Notes: generated by a model from the letters alone, not told the origin. Counted from the stretch's first letter, positions 52,501 through 61,905 are shown. The stretch is DNA of 64,000 bases from GCA-2711565 sp963664245 (GCA_963664245.1 OY760934.1:3286001-3350000), one strand, 5' to 3'. Numbers and translations: made by a program.

Positions 52501-53190
52501 TTATTCTTCTTCCCCATTATCGGCTTGGAATTGAAACCCTAAACGCTTGCCTGTTTTTAAGGTGATTGAGTCTAAACGTGATAAAAACTCATACACACTT
52601 ACCAGCTTAACGGCATCGTACGGAGGCGTTAACAAATCAAAATTAATGGTATACTTAATGGCCGATTCCACAATTTGCCAAATGGCTTTTTCGTCCATGA
52701 CCGAGGTTACAAAGTTGTTGTAAATGGCTCCAAGCTCGCGTTTCCCTTCAATGAAGTAGTGCATGTCTTTGTTTACAAAAATACGCCCGATGAGGTAACC
52801 GCTGTCGTTTACCCGGTTGTATTTAAACGAATCGCTAAGGAAATTGTAAATATTGATGATGCCACAATAAGATCGGTCCTTATCTTCTTTAACGTAAGAG
52901 GTTTTGTTTACGAAATGATCACGCGGAATTTCAAACACGTTGGTGTGCATCATAAAAATCAAGGTGTCGCCCCCAAATTTGAGTTCAATCTCAAAATCGC
53001 CGCGCATATTGTGTTCAAACGGAATGGGATGCTTGGTTTCTTTGATTTTTTCGTGAAAATCTTTTTCAATGCCCTGAATGGCATCGGTTAACATTTTAAA
53101 TGTTGTTAAGGTATTTTGATACACATCTTGCTTTAAACTGGCTTTGTGTACAAACATTTCGTATAATTCGTTTTTGCTTTCTTCAGTCAT
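52501..53190 (-). CDS. Conserved protein of unknown function
   Basis: 229 residues, no signal peptide or membrane segment. A long N-terminal helix (residues 1-45, ending FHEKIKETKHP) is followed by a mixed domain (FEIELKFGGDTLIFMMHTNVFEIP; YCGIINIYNFLSDSFKYNR; GYLIGRIFVNKDMHYFIEGKREL). A similar gene is common in Bacteroidota genomes as far as I recall, but the function is not known. It follows porT by 12 bases and precedes tRNA-Glu. The end is acidic (NGEEE). Confidence 0.7.
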   Translation of the reverse strand: MTEESKNELYEMFVHKASLKQDVYQNTLTTFKMLTDAIQGIEKDFHEKIKETKHPIPFEHNMRGDFEIELKFGGDTLIFMMHTNVFEIPRDHFVNKTSYVKEDKDRSYCGIINIYNFLSDSFKYNRVNDSGYLIGRIFVNKDMHYFIEGKRELGAIYNNFVTSVMDEKAIWQIVESAIKYTINFDLLTPPYDAVKLVSVYEFLSRLDSITLKTGKRLGFQFQADNGEEE

Positions 53191-53202
53191 ATATCGTGGT
53201 TT

Positions 53203-53973
53203 TTACTCAAACGTAATTGAAATTTGGAAGTTCTTATTGTGTATGCTTTCGATGCCGTCGGAAAAGAGGTTTCCGCTGGTTGCCAAAATATTGTTTAAGC
53301 CGTAGCTCATTTTTATTTCCAAGGCAAATTTAAAAAAGTCGAAATAATAATCGAACCCAACCCCGGCTTCAAACAAAATATCGCTGGTTTTTAGCCGGAT
53401 CAAATCTTCGTTTTGCTGTTTGTTTTTATCGGAATTGGCGGCCATGTCGAAACTGAATTTTACCCCGCTAAGAACATAAGCACGGTAATTGTTCCAGCGT
53501 TTCGATTTGTATTTGATATGAACCGGAACATCCACGTGGGTGGAGACAATATTTTTCTTTACGTTGATAATTTCTGTGCCGCCCGTTCCGGTTCCTTCTA
53601 CTGAATAATTTAAAATCCTTTCTCCGAACGATAGCGAAGGGATCACCCGCAGGTCGAAATATTTGTGAAGTTTTAAGTTCCCGATAATCCCAACCGTAAA
53701 CCCGGGGGTAGCTTCGCTTTCCACACCTAAAAAAGTTACCTGGTTATAGGCGGTAAAGTCAGAATATTCTGCTGTATTGTAGGTGGCTCCAATAAGGGAT
53801 CGATTGGTTTTTATGCTGAAATCCATTTGGTTGGCCGCAACAAAAAAACCAAAATGATAGCGTTGGTAATCGTGTTCCTGGAGGTTGGTTTTCGAGTGCT
53901 GAGCCTTGCTATGGATTGATAATAGAAGCAGGCAGCAAAAAAATACGGATGTAATAAAATGTTTGAAATTCAA
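53203..53973 (-). CDS. porT: PorT-family outer membrane protein of type IX secretion
   Basis: 256 residues starting at a TTG (53973), which gives a good signal peptide (FITSVFFCCLLLLSIHSKAQ). An ATG further upstream at 54045 would overlap the ubiE gene and delay the signal. The mature part has repeated amphipathic beta strands (FGFFVAANQMDFSI; FDLRVIPSLSFGERILNY; ALEIKMSYGLNNIL), as an eight-stranded barrel would. PorT acts in the type IX secretion system found only in Bacteroidota. The ubiE-porT gene order is typical for the phylum and supports the call. No other T9SS gene lies in this window. Confidence 0.85.
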   Translation of the reverse strand: MNFKHFITSVFFCCLLLLSIHSKAQHSKTNLQEHDYQRYHFGFFVAANQMDFSIKTNRSLIGATYNTAEYSDFTAYNQVTFLGVESEATPGFTVGIIGNLKLHKYFDLRVIPSLSFGERILNYSVEGTGTGGTEIINVKKNIVSTHVDVPVHIKYKSKRWNNYRAYVLSGVKFSFDMAANSDKNKQQNEDLIRLKTSDILFEAGVGFDYYFDFFKFALEIKMSYGLNNILATSGNLFSDGIESIHNKNFQISITFE

Positions 53974-54016
53974 TGTAAAAAGCTTTTGTATTATGGAAAA
54001 CGAAAGTACGTAAAAT

Positions 54017-54727
54017 TTATTTTTTCCCACAATAAATTGTTGCAATTCCGAAACTCAAAGGATGTTTTTTTAGTTCTTTGAACCCGATGATTTCGAGGTG
54101 GTGCAAAAATTCATCTCCCGATGGAAATTCCTGTACCGAATCGTGCAAATAGGTGTAGGCTTTGGGGTCTTTCGAAATTATTCGCCCGATAAAAGGCAGG
54201 ATAAATTTAAAATAAAAGTTGTACACTTGTTTTACGGGGAACACCTTGGGTTGGGAAAATTCGAGTACCCAAATCCGGCCCTCCGGGCTTAGTACGCGGT
54301 ACATTTCTGACAGCCCTTTGTTGAGGTTCTCAAAATTACGAACGCCAAAGGCAACCATGGCTGCATTAAATTTATTTTGTTCGAAAGGCAGACTTTCGCT
54401 ATCGCCGGTTTGGAGGCTGATAAGGCTGCCCAGTTTTTTTCGCTTAATTTTTTTGCGGCCTATTTCCAGCATCCCTTCCGAGATATCCACGCCAATAATT
54501 TTTTCAGGATTTATTTTCCGGGCAAGGATGGCCAGGTCGGTGGTTCCGGTGGCTACGTCCAAAATTGATTTTGGCTGGTGTTTGCCCATCATGCGGATCA
54601 TCTTTTTGCGCCAGAGGATGTCGATGCCCAGCGATAAAAAATGGTTCAGAAAATCGTAACGCCGCGAAATATTGTCGAACATATTCCGGACCTTTTCTTT
54701 TTTCCCTTTTTTTATTTCCTGCTGCAT
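54017..54727 (-). CDS. ubiE: Demethylmenaquinone methyltransferase
   Basis: 236 residues. MFDNISRRYDFLNHFLSLGIDILWRKKMI at the start and the SAM motif I (ILDVATGTTDLAI) are characteristic, as is VAFGVRNFENLNKGLSEMYRVLSPEGR. It methylates demethylmenaquinone to menaquinone, the respiratory quinone of the phylum. No ubiquinone pathway is expected in Bacteroidota, so the menG role is the relevant one. It is followed by porT. Confidence 0.95.
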   Translation of the reverse strand: MQQEIKKGKKEKVRNMFDNISRRYDFLNHFLSLGIDILWRKKMIRMMGKHQPKSILDVATGTTDLAILARKINPEKIIGVDISEGMLEIGRKKIKRKKLGSLISLQTGDSESLPFEQNKFNAAMVAFGVRNFENLNKGLSEMYRVLSPEGRIWVLEFSQPKVFPVKQVYNFYFKFILPFIGRIISKDPKAYTYLHDSVQEFPSGDEFLHHLEIIGFKELKKHPLSFGIATIYCGKK

Positions 54728-54891
54728 TTATTTTAAGTTAACGGACAGTTATTTTTAGTTTTTGTAAATTTTATTTTAACGCTTGAAGTTAATTGTAAAA
54801 TTGGGGCATTTTCTTCTGTCTTCTGTCTTCTGACTTCTAGCGTTAATTCTGCTTGAACCTGATTTAAAAACTAAAGTTATGTATTGGTACT

Positions 54892-55908
54892 TTATTTTGA
54901 ATATAGTGAAACGGTTTCTTTAAATAATTTTTCCTTGTTTACCGGAACCACACCCACTTCTTCGCAAACCAGCCCGCCGGCAAGGTTCGAAATAGAAGCA
55001 ATAAAATCAGGGTTTTGTTTGAGCGATAAACAAGCTGTGGCAACGGCAATCACGGTATCTCCGGCTCCCGACACGTCGGCAATGGAGCGCACATGGGCTG
55101 GCAGGCTAAGGGCCGAAACATCGCCGCCGCTATTTTTAGCACTGATAAAAACCCCGTGTTCTGAGAGAGTAATCATAATGATGCGGACATTTAGTTTTTC
55201 GTGAAGTTCCCTGGCTCCGTTTTCTAGGCTGCTTTTGCTGGTCGGGTCAACCTTAATGTTAATCCCCTCGCGGATTTCCTTCAAATTTGGTTTGAAGAAA
55301 GTAACGTTTTTGTACGAGAGGAAATTCTTTTTCTTGGGATCAACCGTGGTGAAAATCTGGTTTTTGTTGGCAACTTTTACAATTTCAGAAATCAATTTTT
55401 CGGTAAGGATGCCTTTATTGTAATCCTGGAAAACAATGGCATCAATATGTTCGTTGTCGATAATATCTTCAATACGGTGAATGAGGTTTTCTTCTTCTTT
55501 GGCGGTTAAATCGTCGGTAATTTCTTCGTCTACCCGCAGCATTTGAACCTTGTTCCCGATAATCCTGAATTTGGTGGTGGTCACCCTGTCGGGGCTTTTA
55601 ATAATGCCATGGGTAGGCATGTTGTCTTTTCCCATCAATTCCACCAGTTCTTTGCCTTTCAGGTCGTTGCCAATTACCGAGCAAATAATGGGTTCGGCAC
55701 CTAAAGATTTTATGTTCAGGGCAACGTTGGCAGCACCTCCCAAGCGGTTTCCCCGCTCACGAACGGCCACCACGGGTACTGGGGCTTCGGGAGAAATGCG
55801 GTCCACATTTCCCCAAATGTAGGAGTCAACCATAATATCCCCAACAACAATAATTTTCAGTTTATTAAACGAGTCGAATAATTTCGAGATTTCTTCTTTT
55901 GGCAACAT
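54892..55908 (-). CDS. hldA: PfkB-family heptose-7-phosphate kinase
   Basis: 338 residues. VGDIMVDSYIWGNVDRISPEAPVPVV and GGAANVALNIKSLGAE (about residues 40-60) are PfkB/RfaE domain I features; DVSGAGDTVIAVA near the end (about 280-292) carries the phosphate site. It phosphorylates D-glycero-D-manno-heptose 7-phosphate for lipopolysaccharide synthesis. The cytidylyltransferase domain of HldE is absent, so the partner gene must be elsewhere. A -7 box is at 55928-55935. Confidence 0.85.
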   Translation of the reverse strand: MLPKEEISKLFDSFNKLKIIVVGDIMVDSYIWGNVDRISPEAPVPVVAVRERGNRLGGAANVALNIKSLGAEPIICSVIGNDLKGKELVELMGKDNMPTHGIIKSPDRVTTTKFRIIGNKVQMLRVDEEITDDLTAKEEENLIHRIEDIIDNEHIDAIVFQDYNKGILTEKLISEIVKVANKNQIFTTVDPKKKNFLSYKNVTFFKPNLKEIREGINIKVDPTSKSSLENGARELHEKLNVRIIMITLSEHGVFISAKNSGGDVSALSLPAHVRSIADVSGAGDTVIAVATACLSLKQNPDFIASISNLAGGLVCEEVGVVPVNKEKLFKETVSLYSK

Positions 55909-55927
55909 AATTATTTTTGGTTTGATG

Positions 55928-55935
55928 CAAAATTA
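55928..55935 (-). promoter_or_regulatory. -7 box (TAATTTTG) of the hldA-like gene
   Basis: TAnnTTTG match on the minus strand, 19 bases before the ATG at 55908. Confidence 0.4.
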
Positions 55936-55991
55936 ATTATTTACTTTAACTTTTCCGGTAAGAAAATTTCACATTCTAAATGGAAAATTTT

Positions 55992-55999
55992 TATATTTG
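55992..55999 (+). promoter_or_regulatory. -7 box (TATATTTG) upstream of the TIR gene
   Basis: TAnnTTTG match 79 bases before the ATG at 56079, leaving a leader of about 70 bases. Divergent from the hldA-like gene. Confidence 0.35.
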
Positions 56000-56078
56000 A
56001 TTTTCAGTCTCCCCAAAAGTGAACAACGAATGTTGATGGGAAAAGTTGTAAATATTAGATCATTTAAAAATTTTATAT

Positions 56079-56624
56079 ATGAAAATATTTGTAAGTCATT
56101 CTTTATCTGATTCTGAACTTCTAGGAAAAATTAGAAATACAATAGAAATCTATGGGATTGAATTATTAATAGCCGAGCATGTTCAGGATTTAGAAAATAC
56201 GTCTACCGAAAAGATTGAGCAGATGATAATTGAATCTGATATAGCAATACTTATGTTGACAGAAAATGGACTTAATTCAAATTTTGTACAGCAAGAAATA
56301 GGATATATCAAAAGTTTAAAGAAGCCGTTTTTACAATTAGTTCAATCTGGATTTGAGAACAAAATTTCAGGATTTAATTATGGTAGAGATTTTATTGTTT
56401 ATGATCCAGAGAATCCAGAAGATGCAATAAGTAAAGTAAAAACAGAAATATTAAGATACTGGAATGAGAAAAAAATAAAATTATTAGAGATCCAAAAAAA
56501 GAAAAATATTGAAAAATATCGAAAAGATTTATTGAAAAAAAGTGAAGAAGAAAAACGACTTAAAATCGGTCTGGGAATTTTGGCAGGGGTTGTAGTTATT
56601 GGTTTATTATTTGGATTTGATTAG
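56079..56624 (+). CDS. TIR-domain protein with coiled coil and C-terminal membrane helix
   Basis: 181 residues. Residues 1-115 form a TIR-like domain: IFVSHSLSDSELLGKIR at the start, IIESDIAILMLTENGLNS, and NFVQQEIGYIK with Glu73 in the place of the NADase catalytic Glu. Residues about 120-160 are a basic coiled coil (KIKLLEIQKKKNIEKYRK). Residues 163-179 are hydrophobic (IGLGILAGVVVIGLLFG). Membrane-tethered TIR proteins resemble defence effectors, but no defence gene is adjacent. AT-rich and alone between housekeeping genes, so probably transferred. Confidence 0.75.
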   Translation: MKIFVSHSLSDSELLGKIRNTIEIYGIELLIAEHVQDLENTSTEKIEQMIIESDIAILMLTENGLNSNFVQQEIGYIKSLKKPFLQLVQSGFENKISGFNYGRDFIVYDPENPEDAISKVKTEILRYWNEKKIKLLEIQKKKNIEKYRKDLLKKSEEEKRLKIGLGILAGVVVIGLLFGFD

Positions 56625-56751
56625 GATAAACCTATCTGTAAATAAGCCCCTGAATTTAATAGAGATACTTAAAATATTTTCGTATTAAAAATTCAATAAA
56701 AATGGATTTTTAATACCTAAAACGATTGGTGGGACGAATTGAGTGGATATA

Positions 56752-56791
56752 AAAATTTAATCACCCGCTGACTCAAAGTCAGCGGATGATT
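56752..56791 (-). terminator. Intrinsic terminator of the aminotransferase gene
   Basis: A 12-bp stem (56761-56772 and 56778-56789) with a 5-base loop. The one mismatch is C/A on the plus strand but G-U on the minus-strand RNA, so it is stable only in that direction. A T-rich tract follows. Confidence 0.7.
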
Positions 56792-56808
56792 ATGGTAAGT
56801 TGTGTAAA

Positions 56809-58017
56809 TTATTTTAATTCTTCAAGTGCTTTTTTGATCCGCTCAATGGCTTCCAGCAAAATATCGTTGGAGGTGGCATACGAAATCCGGATACAGTTCG
56901 GGTTTCCAAAAGCGCAGCCGGGCACCAGCCCTACATAAACTTTCTCCAAAATGTACATGCAAAGGTCGGCAGCATTTTCAATTTTATACTCGCCATTGCT
57001 TTTGCCAAAGTACGATTTTACATTGGGGAACACGTAAAAAGCTCCGTCCGGAACATTGGTAATAATGCCCGGAATTTCTTTCAGTTTTTCAACCACCAAA
57101 TCCCTTCTTTCTCGGAAGGTTTTAATCATAAACTGCATTTCTTCCGAAGTGTTTGGATCGGTAAACTGAGCCTCAATGGCCGCCATCTGGGAAATAGATC
57201 CGGCGCCCGAAGTATATTGTCCCTGGATCTTATTACATGCTTTGGCAATCGCTACCGGGGCAGCAATGTAACCAATCCGCCAGCCGGTCATGGCGTAGCC
57301 TTTCGAAACGCCGTTCACGATAATCACGCGGTCTTTGATAAAATCAAACTGGGCAATGCTTTCGTGTTTGCCTTTAAAGTTGATATACTCGTAAATCTCG
57401 TCAGAGATCACAAACAAATTGGGGTGTTTTGCCACCACCTCGGCAATGGCTTTTAGTTCTTCTTTCGAATAAACACTACCGGTAGGGTTGCATGGCGAGC
57501 TGAACAACAAAATTTTGCTTTTATCGGTAATTGCTGCTTCCAACTGTTCGGCGGTGAATTTAAAATCGGTTTCTACACCGGTTTTAATGTCAACCACGGT
57601 TCCTTCGGCAAGTTCTACCATCGAAGGGTATGAAACCCAATAGGGCGAAGGAATAATCACCTCATCGCCTTTGTTAATCATGGCGTACATGACGTTGGCA
57701 ATTGATTGCTTGGCCCCGTTTGAGATGATGATCTGATCGGGGGTGTAGCGCAGGTTGTTGTCTCTTTTCAGTTTTTCGCAAACCGCTTTTGTCAAAGCCG
57801 GGTAACCATTTACTGGTGCATAATGCGTAAAGTTTGCATCAATGGCTTTTTTGGCGGCTTCTTTTACGGATTTTGGCGTGTCAAAATCAGGTTCGCCAAT
57901 ACTTAGTGCAATCACATCATAACCTTTATCTTTAAGCTCACGGCTTTTTTGGGTCATTTGTAAAGTAGCTGATTCGGTGAGGTTTTTCACCCGGTCTGAT
58001 AAAAAATCAGTATTCAT
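56809..58017 (-). CDS. Class I/II pyridoxal-phosphate aminotransferase (aspartate-type)
   Basis: 402 residues from ATG 58017 (a TTG three codons upstream is less likely). SIGEPDFDTPKSVKEAA, NPTGSVYSKEEL, DEIYEYINF and the PLP-lysine motif VSKGYAMTGWRIGYIA (Lys about 239) are characteristic of aspartate aminotransferase subgroup I-gamma. It interconverts aspartate and glutamate with their oxo acids; a wider substrate range is possible. Cytosolic. Confidence 0.92.
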   Translation of the reverse strand: MNTDFLSDRVKNLTESATLQMTQKSRELKDKGYDVIALSIGEPDFDTPKSVKEAAKKAIDANFTHYAPVNGYPALTKAVCEKLKRDNNLRYTPDQIIISNGAKQSIANVMYAMINKGDEVIIPSPYWVSYPSMVELAEGTVVDIKTGVETDFKFTAEQLEAAITDKSKILLFSSPCNPTGSVYSKEELKAIAEVVAKHPNLFVISDEIYEYINFKGKHESIAQFDFIKDRVIIVNGVSKGYAMTGWRIGYIAAPVAIAKACNKIQGQYTSGAGSISQMAAIEAQFTDPNTSEEMQFMIKTFRERRDLVVEKLKEIPGIITNVPDGAFYVFPNVKSYFGKSNGEYKIENAADLCMYILEKVYVGLVPGCAFGNPNCIRISYATSNDILLEAIERIKKALEELK

Positions 58018-58191
58018 AATTTTCAAAAATTTTTAAAATAAGGAAGCAAATATACTAAAATATGTCTGCTCCTGATTGAGAATCGATAAATATTAGATGT
58101 TACGATATGTTTTTTAATTGCCTGATAAGAAGCAGCCTTTAAATACCTCCTGCTTAGTTTAAAATTTGTATTTTCGCTAAGAATTTTTACG

Positions 58192-58977
58192 ATGAAGAAA
58201 CAAATCAATACCATTGTTTTTATTGGTAGCGGAAATGTAGCCACTCGTTTGTCTTTGGCATTAAAAGATGTCGGAAAAACGATTCTACAGGTGTATAGCC
58301 GTTCCGAAGAAAATGCAAAAAACCTGGCTGCAACATTAAGCTGTGATTATACCAATGATTTATCGGGCTTAAACCTTTCTGCCGATCTTTACATCGTGTG
58401 TGTTAGCGATGGTGCTTTTGAGGAAATCCTGCCCGCTTTGAAATTGGAGGAGCAGCTTATTGTTCATACTTCAGGAACCGTTGCAATGGAGGTTTTAAAT
58501 GGCTTTGAAAACCACGGGGTTTTTTATCCCTTGCAAACCTTCTCCAAGGATAAAGACGTTTTTTTTAGAAACATCCCGCTTTTTATTGAGTCGAATAAGC
58601 CGGAAATTGTTGAAAAATTACGTGATCTTGCCGACGAAATTTCGGAAAGCGTTCATGAAATTAATTCCGAAAAACGCCGTGTGCTGCATGTAGCGGCCGT
58701 GATCTCTAATAATTTTAGCAACTATTTATACTTAGTGGCCGAAGACATTTTAAGAAAGAACGGTCTTTCGTTAGACTATTTAAAACCCTTGATCCTCGAA
58801 ACAGCGGATAAAATTTTATCGAAAGATCCGTACTCGGCCCAAACCGGTCCGGCTCGCCGAAACGATCAGCAAACCATTGCCAAACACCTTGAGATTTTAA
58901 AAGATAATCCCGATTATCAGCAATTATATCAATTCATTTCAGAACAAATTAAACGACAATATCATTCGGATGACTAA
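58192..58977 (+). CDS. DUF2520 Rossmann-fold protein
   Basis: 261 residues. The N-terminal Rossmann motif FIGSGNVATRLSLALKDVG suggests NAD(P) binding; the C-terminal domain (HVAAVISNNFSNYLYLVAEDIL) is DUF2520. It is related to ketopantoate or pyrroline-carboxylate reductase-like proteins, but the substrate is unknown. It overlaps the next gene by 8 bases. First gene of the cluster shared by many Bacteroidota. Confidence 0.85.
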   Translation: MKKQINTIVFIGSGNVATRLSLALKDVGKTILQVYSRSEENAKNLAATLSCDYTNDLSGLNLSADLYIVCVSDGAFEEILPALKLEEQLIVHTSGTVAMEVLNGFENHGVFYPLQTFSKDKDVFFRNIPLFIESNKPEIVEKLRDLADEISESVHEINSEKRRVLHVAAVISNNFSNYLYLVAEDILRKNGLSLDYLKPLILETADKILSKDPYSAQTGPARRNDQQTIAKHLEILKDNPDYQQLYQFISEQIKRQYHSDD

Positions 58978-59491
58978 TTATAAAGAACTTTTAAGCAAGA
59001 TCAATACCCTGATTTTTGATTATGACGGGGTGTTCACCAATAACAGTATTTTTTTAAGGGAAACGGGCGAACCCTTGCGTACGGCCAATGTGAAAGATGG
59101 TTATATTATTCAATTGGCGGTTAAAATGGGTTACCGGGTGGCCATTATTACCGGTGGGCGTTCCGTGTCAATCGTAAACCGTTTCGATAAGCTGAATGTA
59201 AAAGACGTGTTTATGGGTGTTGATTCCAAGATTGAAAAATACCGCGAATATCTTGCCGAACATAAGATTGATCCCGAAAATGTACTTTACATGGGTGATG
59301 ATATTCCGGATTATAAAATATTGAAAGAAGTTGCCCTGGCTACTTGTCCGGCCGATGCTTCCCAGGAAATTAAGGAAATTGTACACTACATTTCCGACCG
59401 TAAAGGAGGCGAAGGTTGCGTGCGCGATATTATTGAGCAGGTGCTGAAAGCCCAGGGCAAATGGATGAATGAAGAAGCATTTCAATGGTAG
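58970..59491 (+). CDS. KdsC-like HAD phosphatase
   Basis: 173 residues. The HAD motif I is DYDGVFTNNS (about residues 17-26), with the cap-less type typical of Kdo-8-phosphate phosphatase; GDDIPDYKILKEVAL is motif III/IV. The expected reaction is Kdo 8-phosphate to Kdo in lipopolysaccharide synthesis. The start overlaps the DUF2520 gene. Because other HAD phosphatases look alike, KdsC is likely but not certain. Confidence 0.85.
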   Translation: MTNYKELLSKINTLIFDYDGVFTNNSIFLRETGEPLRTANVKDGYIIQLAVKMGYRVAIITGGRSVSIVNRFDKLNVKDVFMGVDSKIEKYREYLAEHKIDPENVLYMGDDIPDYKILKEVALATCPADASQEIKEIVHYISDRKGGEGCVRDIIEQVLKAQGKWMNEEAFQW

Positions 59492-59494
59492 ACG

Positions 59495-60436
59495 ATGAAA
59501 GCAATACTTGGACTTATACGCATTAAAAACTTGGTCATTATTATTTTGACCCAATATTTTATACGTTTTTTTTTGATCCGCCCTTTTTACAAACTCAACG
59601 GCTTTGAACTTGCCATGCCGGAGTACGCTTTTGTGTTGATGGTGCTGGCTACTTTGTTTATCACCGCTGCAGGCTATATTGTAAACGATTATTTTGATGT
59701 TGAAATTGATAAAATCAACAAGCCCGGAAAAAATATTATCGGGGACGGGATTTCCGTTCCTGTTGCCCGCATGCTTTATTTTTTGCTGAACCTTGCTGCG
59801 GCTGCCATCGGGGTTTGGCTGGCGTATAAAATTAAAGTTTTTCAGCTTGATTTGCTATGGCTCTTGATTATACTAATGTTGTGGTCGTACAGTAAAAAAT
59901 ACAAACGTCAATTGTTGTATGGTAATTTTGTGGTAGCTGTAATGTCGGCTTTTGCCATTTACATTGTTTGGATGTTCGAATTTTTTTGGCTGAGGCAGGG
60001 AGCTAGCCAGTTTGTTGAGATGGCGGGCACATTAAAAACCATCAATGTTTTTGTGTTGGGGCTTACTTTTTTTGCTTTCTTCGTTTCTTTGATCCGCGAA
60101 GTGGTGAAAGACATGGAAGATGTGGAAGGCGACAAGGCCGGAAACTGCAGAACTTTGCCGCTTGTGGTTGGAACCAGGCGCAGTCGTCAAATTACGGCAG
60201 GACTCATGTTTGTTTTGATTGTTGCAACTGTTTTTGGTCAGCGTTACCTTTGGATGTACAATTTTGATTATTTGTTCTGGTATTTCTGCATTATTATTCA
60301 GCCCTTGTTTATTTACGTGTTTTATAAAATCCTGAATGCTGAAAAGAAAAATGATTTTCATTTTATTAGCAATGCTTTGAAAATAATTATGTTCGCCGGG
60401 ATTGTTTCGCTTCAGTTGCTGCAGCTAAATTTTTAA
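59495..60436 (+). CDS. UbiA-family prenyltransferase
   Basis: 313 residues with about eight membrane helices. The two aspartate-rich motifs are present: NDYFDVEIDKINKPGKN (about residues 66-82) and REVVKDMEDVEGDK (about 200-213). UbiA enzymes join a prenyl chain to an aromatic or glycerol phosphate acceptor. Similar Bacteroidota proteins are annotated as geranylgeranylglycerol-phosphate geranylgeranyltransferase-like; the substrate here is unproven. It lies 3 bases after the KdsC-like gene. Confidence 0.88.
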   Translation: MKAILGLIRIKNLVIIILTQYFIRFFLIRPFYKLNGFELAMPEYAFVLMVLATLFITAAGYIVNDYFDVEIDKINKPGKNIIGDGISVPVARMLYFLLNLAAAAIGVWLAYKIKVFQLDLLWLLIILMLWSYSKKYKRQLLYGNFVVAVMSAFAIYIVWMFEFFWLRQGASQFVEMAGTLKTINVFVLGLTFFAFFVSLIREVVKDMEDVEGDKAGNCRTLPLVVGTRRSRQITAGLMFVLIVATVFGQRYLWMYNFDYLFWYFCIIIQPLFIYVFYKILNAEKKNDFHFISNALKIIMFAGIVSLQLLQLNF

Positions 60437-60437
60437 A

Positions 60438-61022
60438 ATGGTATTCGAAAAAATAAATAAATACAGCATTATTTTGGCTTCTTCCTCCCCCCGGAGGCAA
60501 AGTCTCTTAAGAGACCTTGGCCTTGGGTTCGAAGTAAAAACCAAAGCAGTGGAGGAGGTTTATCCCGTTCATTTAAAGGGAAAACAAATTGCACTTTACC
60601 TGGCCGAACTGAAATCAAAAGCTTTTGCGGATGACGAAATTACTGAAAGCACTATTTTAATTACTGCCGATACCATTGTTTGTCTCGACGATCATGTTTT
60701 GGGAAAACCGCTGGATTATGAGGATGCTTTCCGGATCATCAAACGTTTATCGGGCAAAGCCCATGAGGTAATCTCTGGCGTTTGCCTGCGTTCAAAAGAA
60801 AAAACGGTGAGTTTTTCGGCTTCCACCGAAGTTTATTTTAAAGAACTCAGCGAAGATGAAATCCATCATTATATCCAACACTATAAACCTTACGATAAAG
60901 CCGGATCCTATGCCATTCAGGAGTGGATCGGCTATATTGGCATTGAACGCATTAACGGTTCTTTTTACAATGTAATGGGGCTGCCGGTGCAAAAACTTTA
61001 CGAAGAATTGCTGCGGTTTTAA
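60438..61022 (+). CDS. maf: Maf-family nucleotide pyrophosphatase
   Basis: 194 residues. ILASSSPRRQSLLRDLGL is the Maf signature, followed by ADTIVCLDDHVLGKP and YAIQEWIGYIGIERINGSFYNVMGLPVQKLYEEL. Maf proteins hydrolyse dTTP/UTP and modified pyrimidines, and were first described as septum-formation inhibitors. It follows the UbiA gene after 1 base. Confidence 0.93.
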   Translation: MVFEKINKYSIILASSSPRRQSLLRDLGLGFEVKTKAVEEVYPVHLKGKQIALYLAELKSKAFADDEITESTILITADTIVCLDDHVLGKPLDYEDAFRIIKRLSGKAHEVISGVCLRSKEKTVSFSASTEVYFKELSEDEIHHYIQHYKPYDKAGSYAIQEWIGYIGIERINGSFYNVMGLPVQKLYEELLRF

Positions 61023-61096
61023 TCCTGGTGAATTTTATTAAGAACCGGCATTTAATAATCTCCTTTTTGATTCGTTATTTCCTTGTGAAATTGTTA

Positions 61097-61104
61097 TATT
61101 TTTG
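61097..61104 (+). promoter_or_regulatory. -7 box (TATTTTTG) of surE
   Basis: TAnnTTTG match 15 bases before the ATG at 61120, with TTTG at 61076-61079 (17 bases upstream, slightly shorter than the 19-21 consensus). Confidence 0.45.
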
Positions 61105-61119
61105 TGAAAGACAAATTAG

Positions 61120-61905
61120 ATGTTGATGAATAAACCTACAATATTAGTTACCAACGACGACGGCATCAAAGCCGCAGGATTACGTTATTTAATTGATTCC
61201 ATCCGGGAGCTTGCCAATGTTTTGGTGGTGGCGTCCGTTCATTCAAATTCCGGGCAGGGACATGCCATTACGGCTCGTGCGCCCCTGCGTTTGGATTTAC
61301 TCGAAGAATCGGAAAATTATACCGAGTACGCCTGTAACGGGACCCCGGTAGATTGTGTAAAACTGGGCGAGCAAATCGTCTTAAAACGTAAGCCCGATTT
61401 GATCCTAAGCGGGATTAACCATGGTTCGAACGCTTCGGTAAATATTGTTTATTCTGGAACCATGGCCGCGGTCATTGAAGGTTGTATTGCGGGTGTTCCA
61501 TCCATTGGTTTTTCGTTAAACGATTACGCGAGTGATGCCGATTTTAGCGTTTGTGGCGATTTTATAAAAGAAATTGTAACAAAGGTTTTAACCGAAGGAT
61601 TAACCGAAGGGGTTTGCTTAAATGTGAATATTCCGGCGGTTCCAAAAGAAAAAATTAAAGGCGTTAAAGTTTGCCGCCAGGCCAATGCCCGCTGGGTGGA
61701 AGAATACGAAGAACGCCTCGACCCGCGCAATCAAAAATATTATTGGCTGACCGGTTATTTCGAAAAGCTTGAAAACGACGAAGAAACCGATCAATGGGCC
61801 TTGGATAACAATTATATTTCGGTGGTTCCGGTTCATTACGATTTAACCTCGCACCAATCGATGGATAAAATAAGGTCTTGGAAATTAAACGGCTATGGAT
61901 TTTAA
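61120..61905 (+). CDS. surE: 5'-nucleotidase SurE
   Basis: 261 residues; ATG 61120 or the Met two codons on. ILVTNDDGIKAAGLR carries the metal-binding Asp pair, SGINHGSN and VYSGTMAAVIEGCIAG the other sites. SurE removes phosphate from nucleoside monophosphates and is linked to stationary survival. It overlaps the small membrane gene downstream by 11 bases. Confidence 0.95.
   Translation: MLMNKPTILVTNDDGIKAAGLRYLIDSIRELANVLVVASVHSNSGQGHAITARAPLRLDLLEESENYTEYACNGTPVDCVKLGEQIVLKRKPDLILSGINHGSNASVNIVYSGTMAAVIEGCIAGVPSIGFSLNDYASDADFSVCGDFIKEIVTKVLTEGLTEGVCLNVNIPAVPKEKIKGVKVCRQANARWVEEYEERLDPRNQKYYWLTGYFEKLENDEETDQWALDNNYISVVPVHYDLTSHQSMDKIRSWKLNGYGF

Noticed and set aside
54000..54045. ATG start for porT at 54045
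   Set aside because: It overlaps the end of ubiE and places extra residues before the signal peptide; TTG 53973 gives a normal one.
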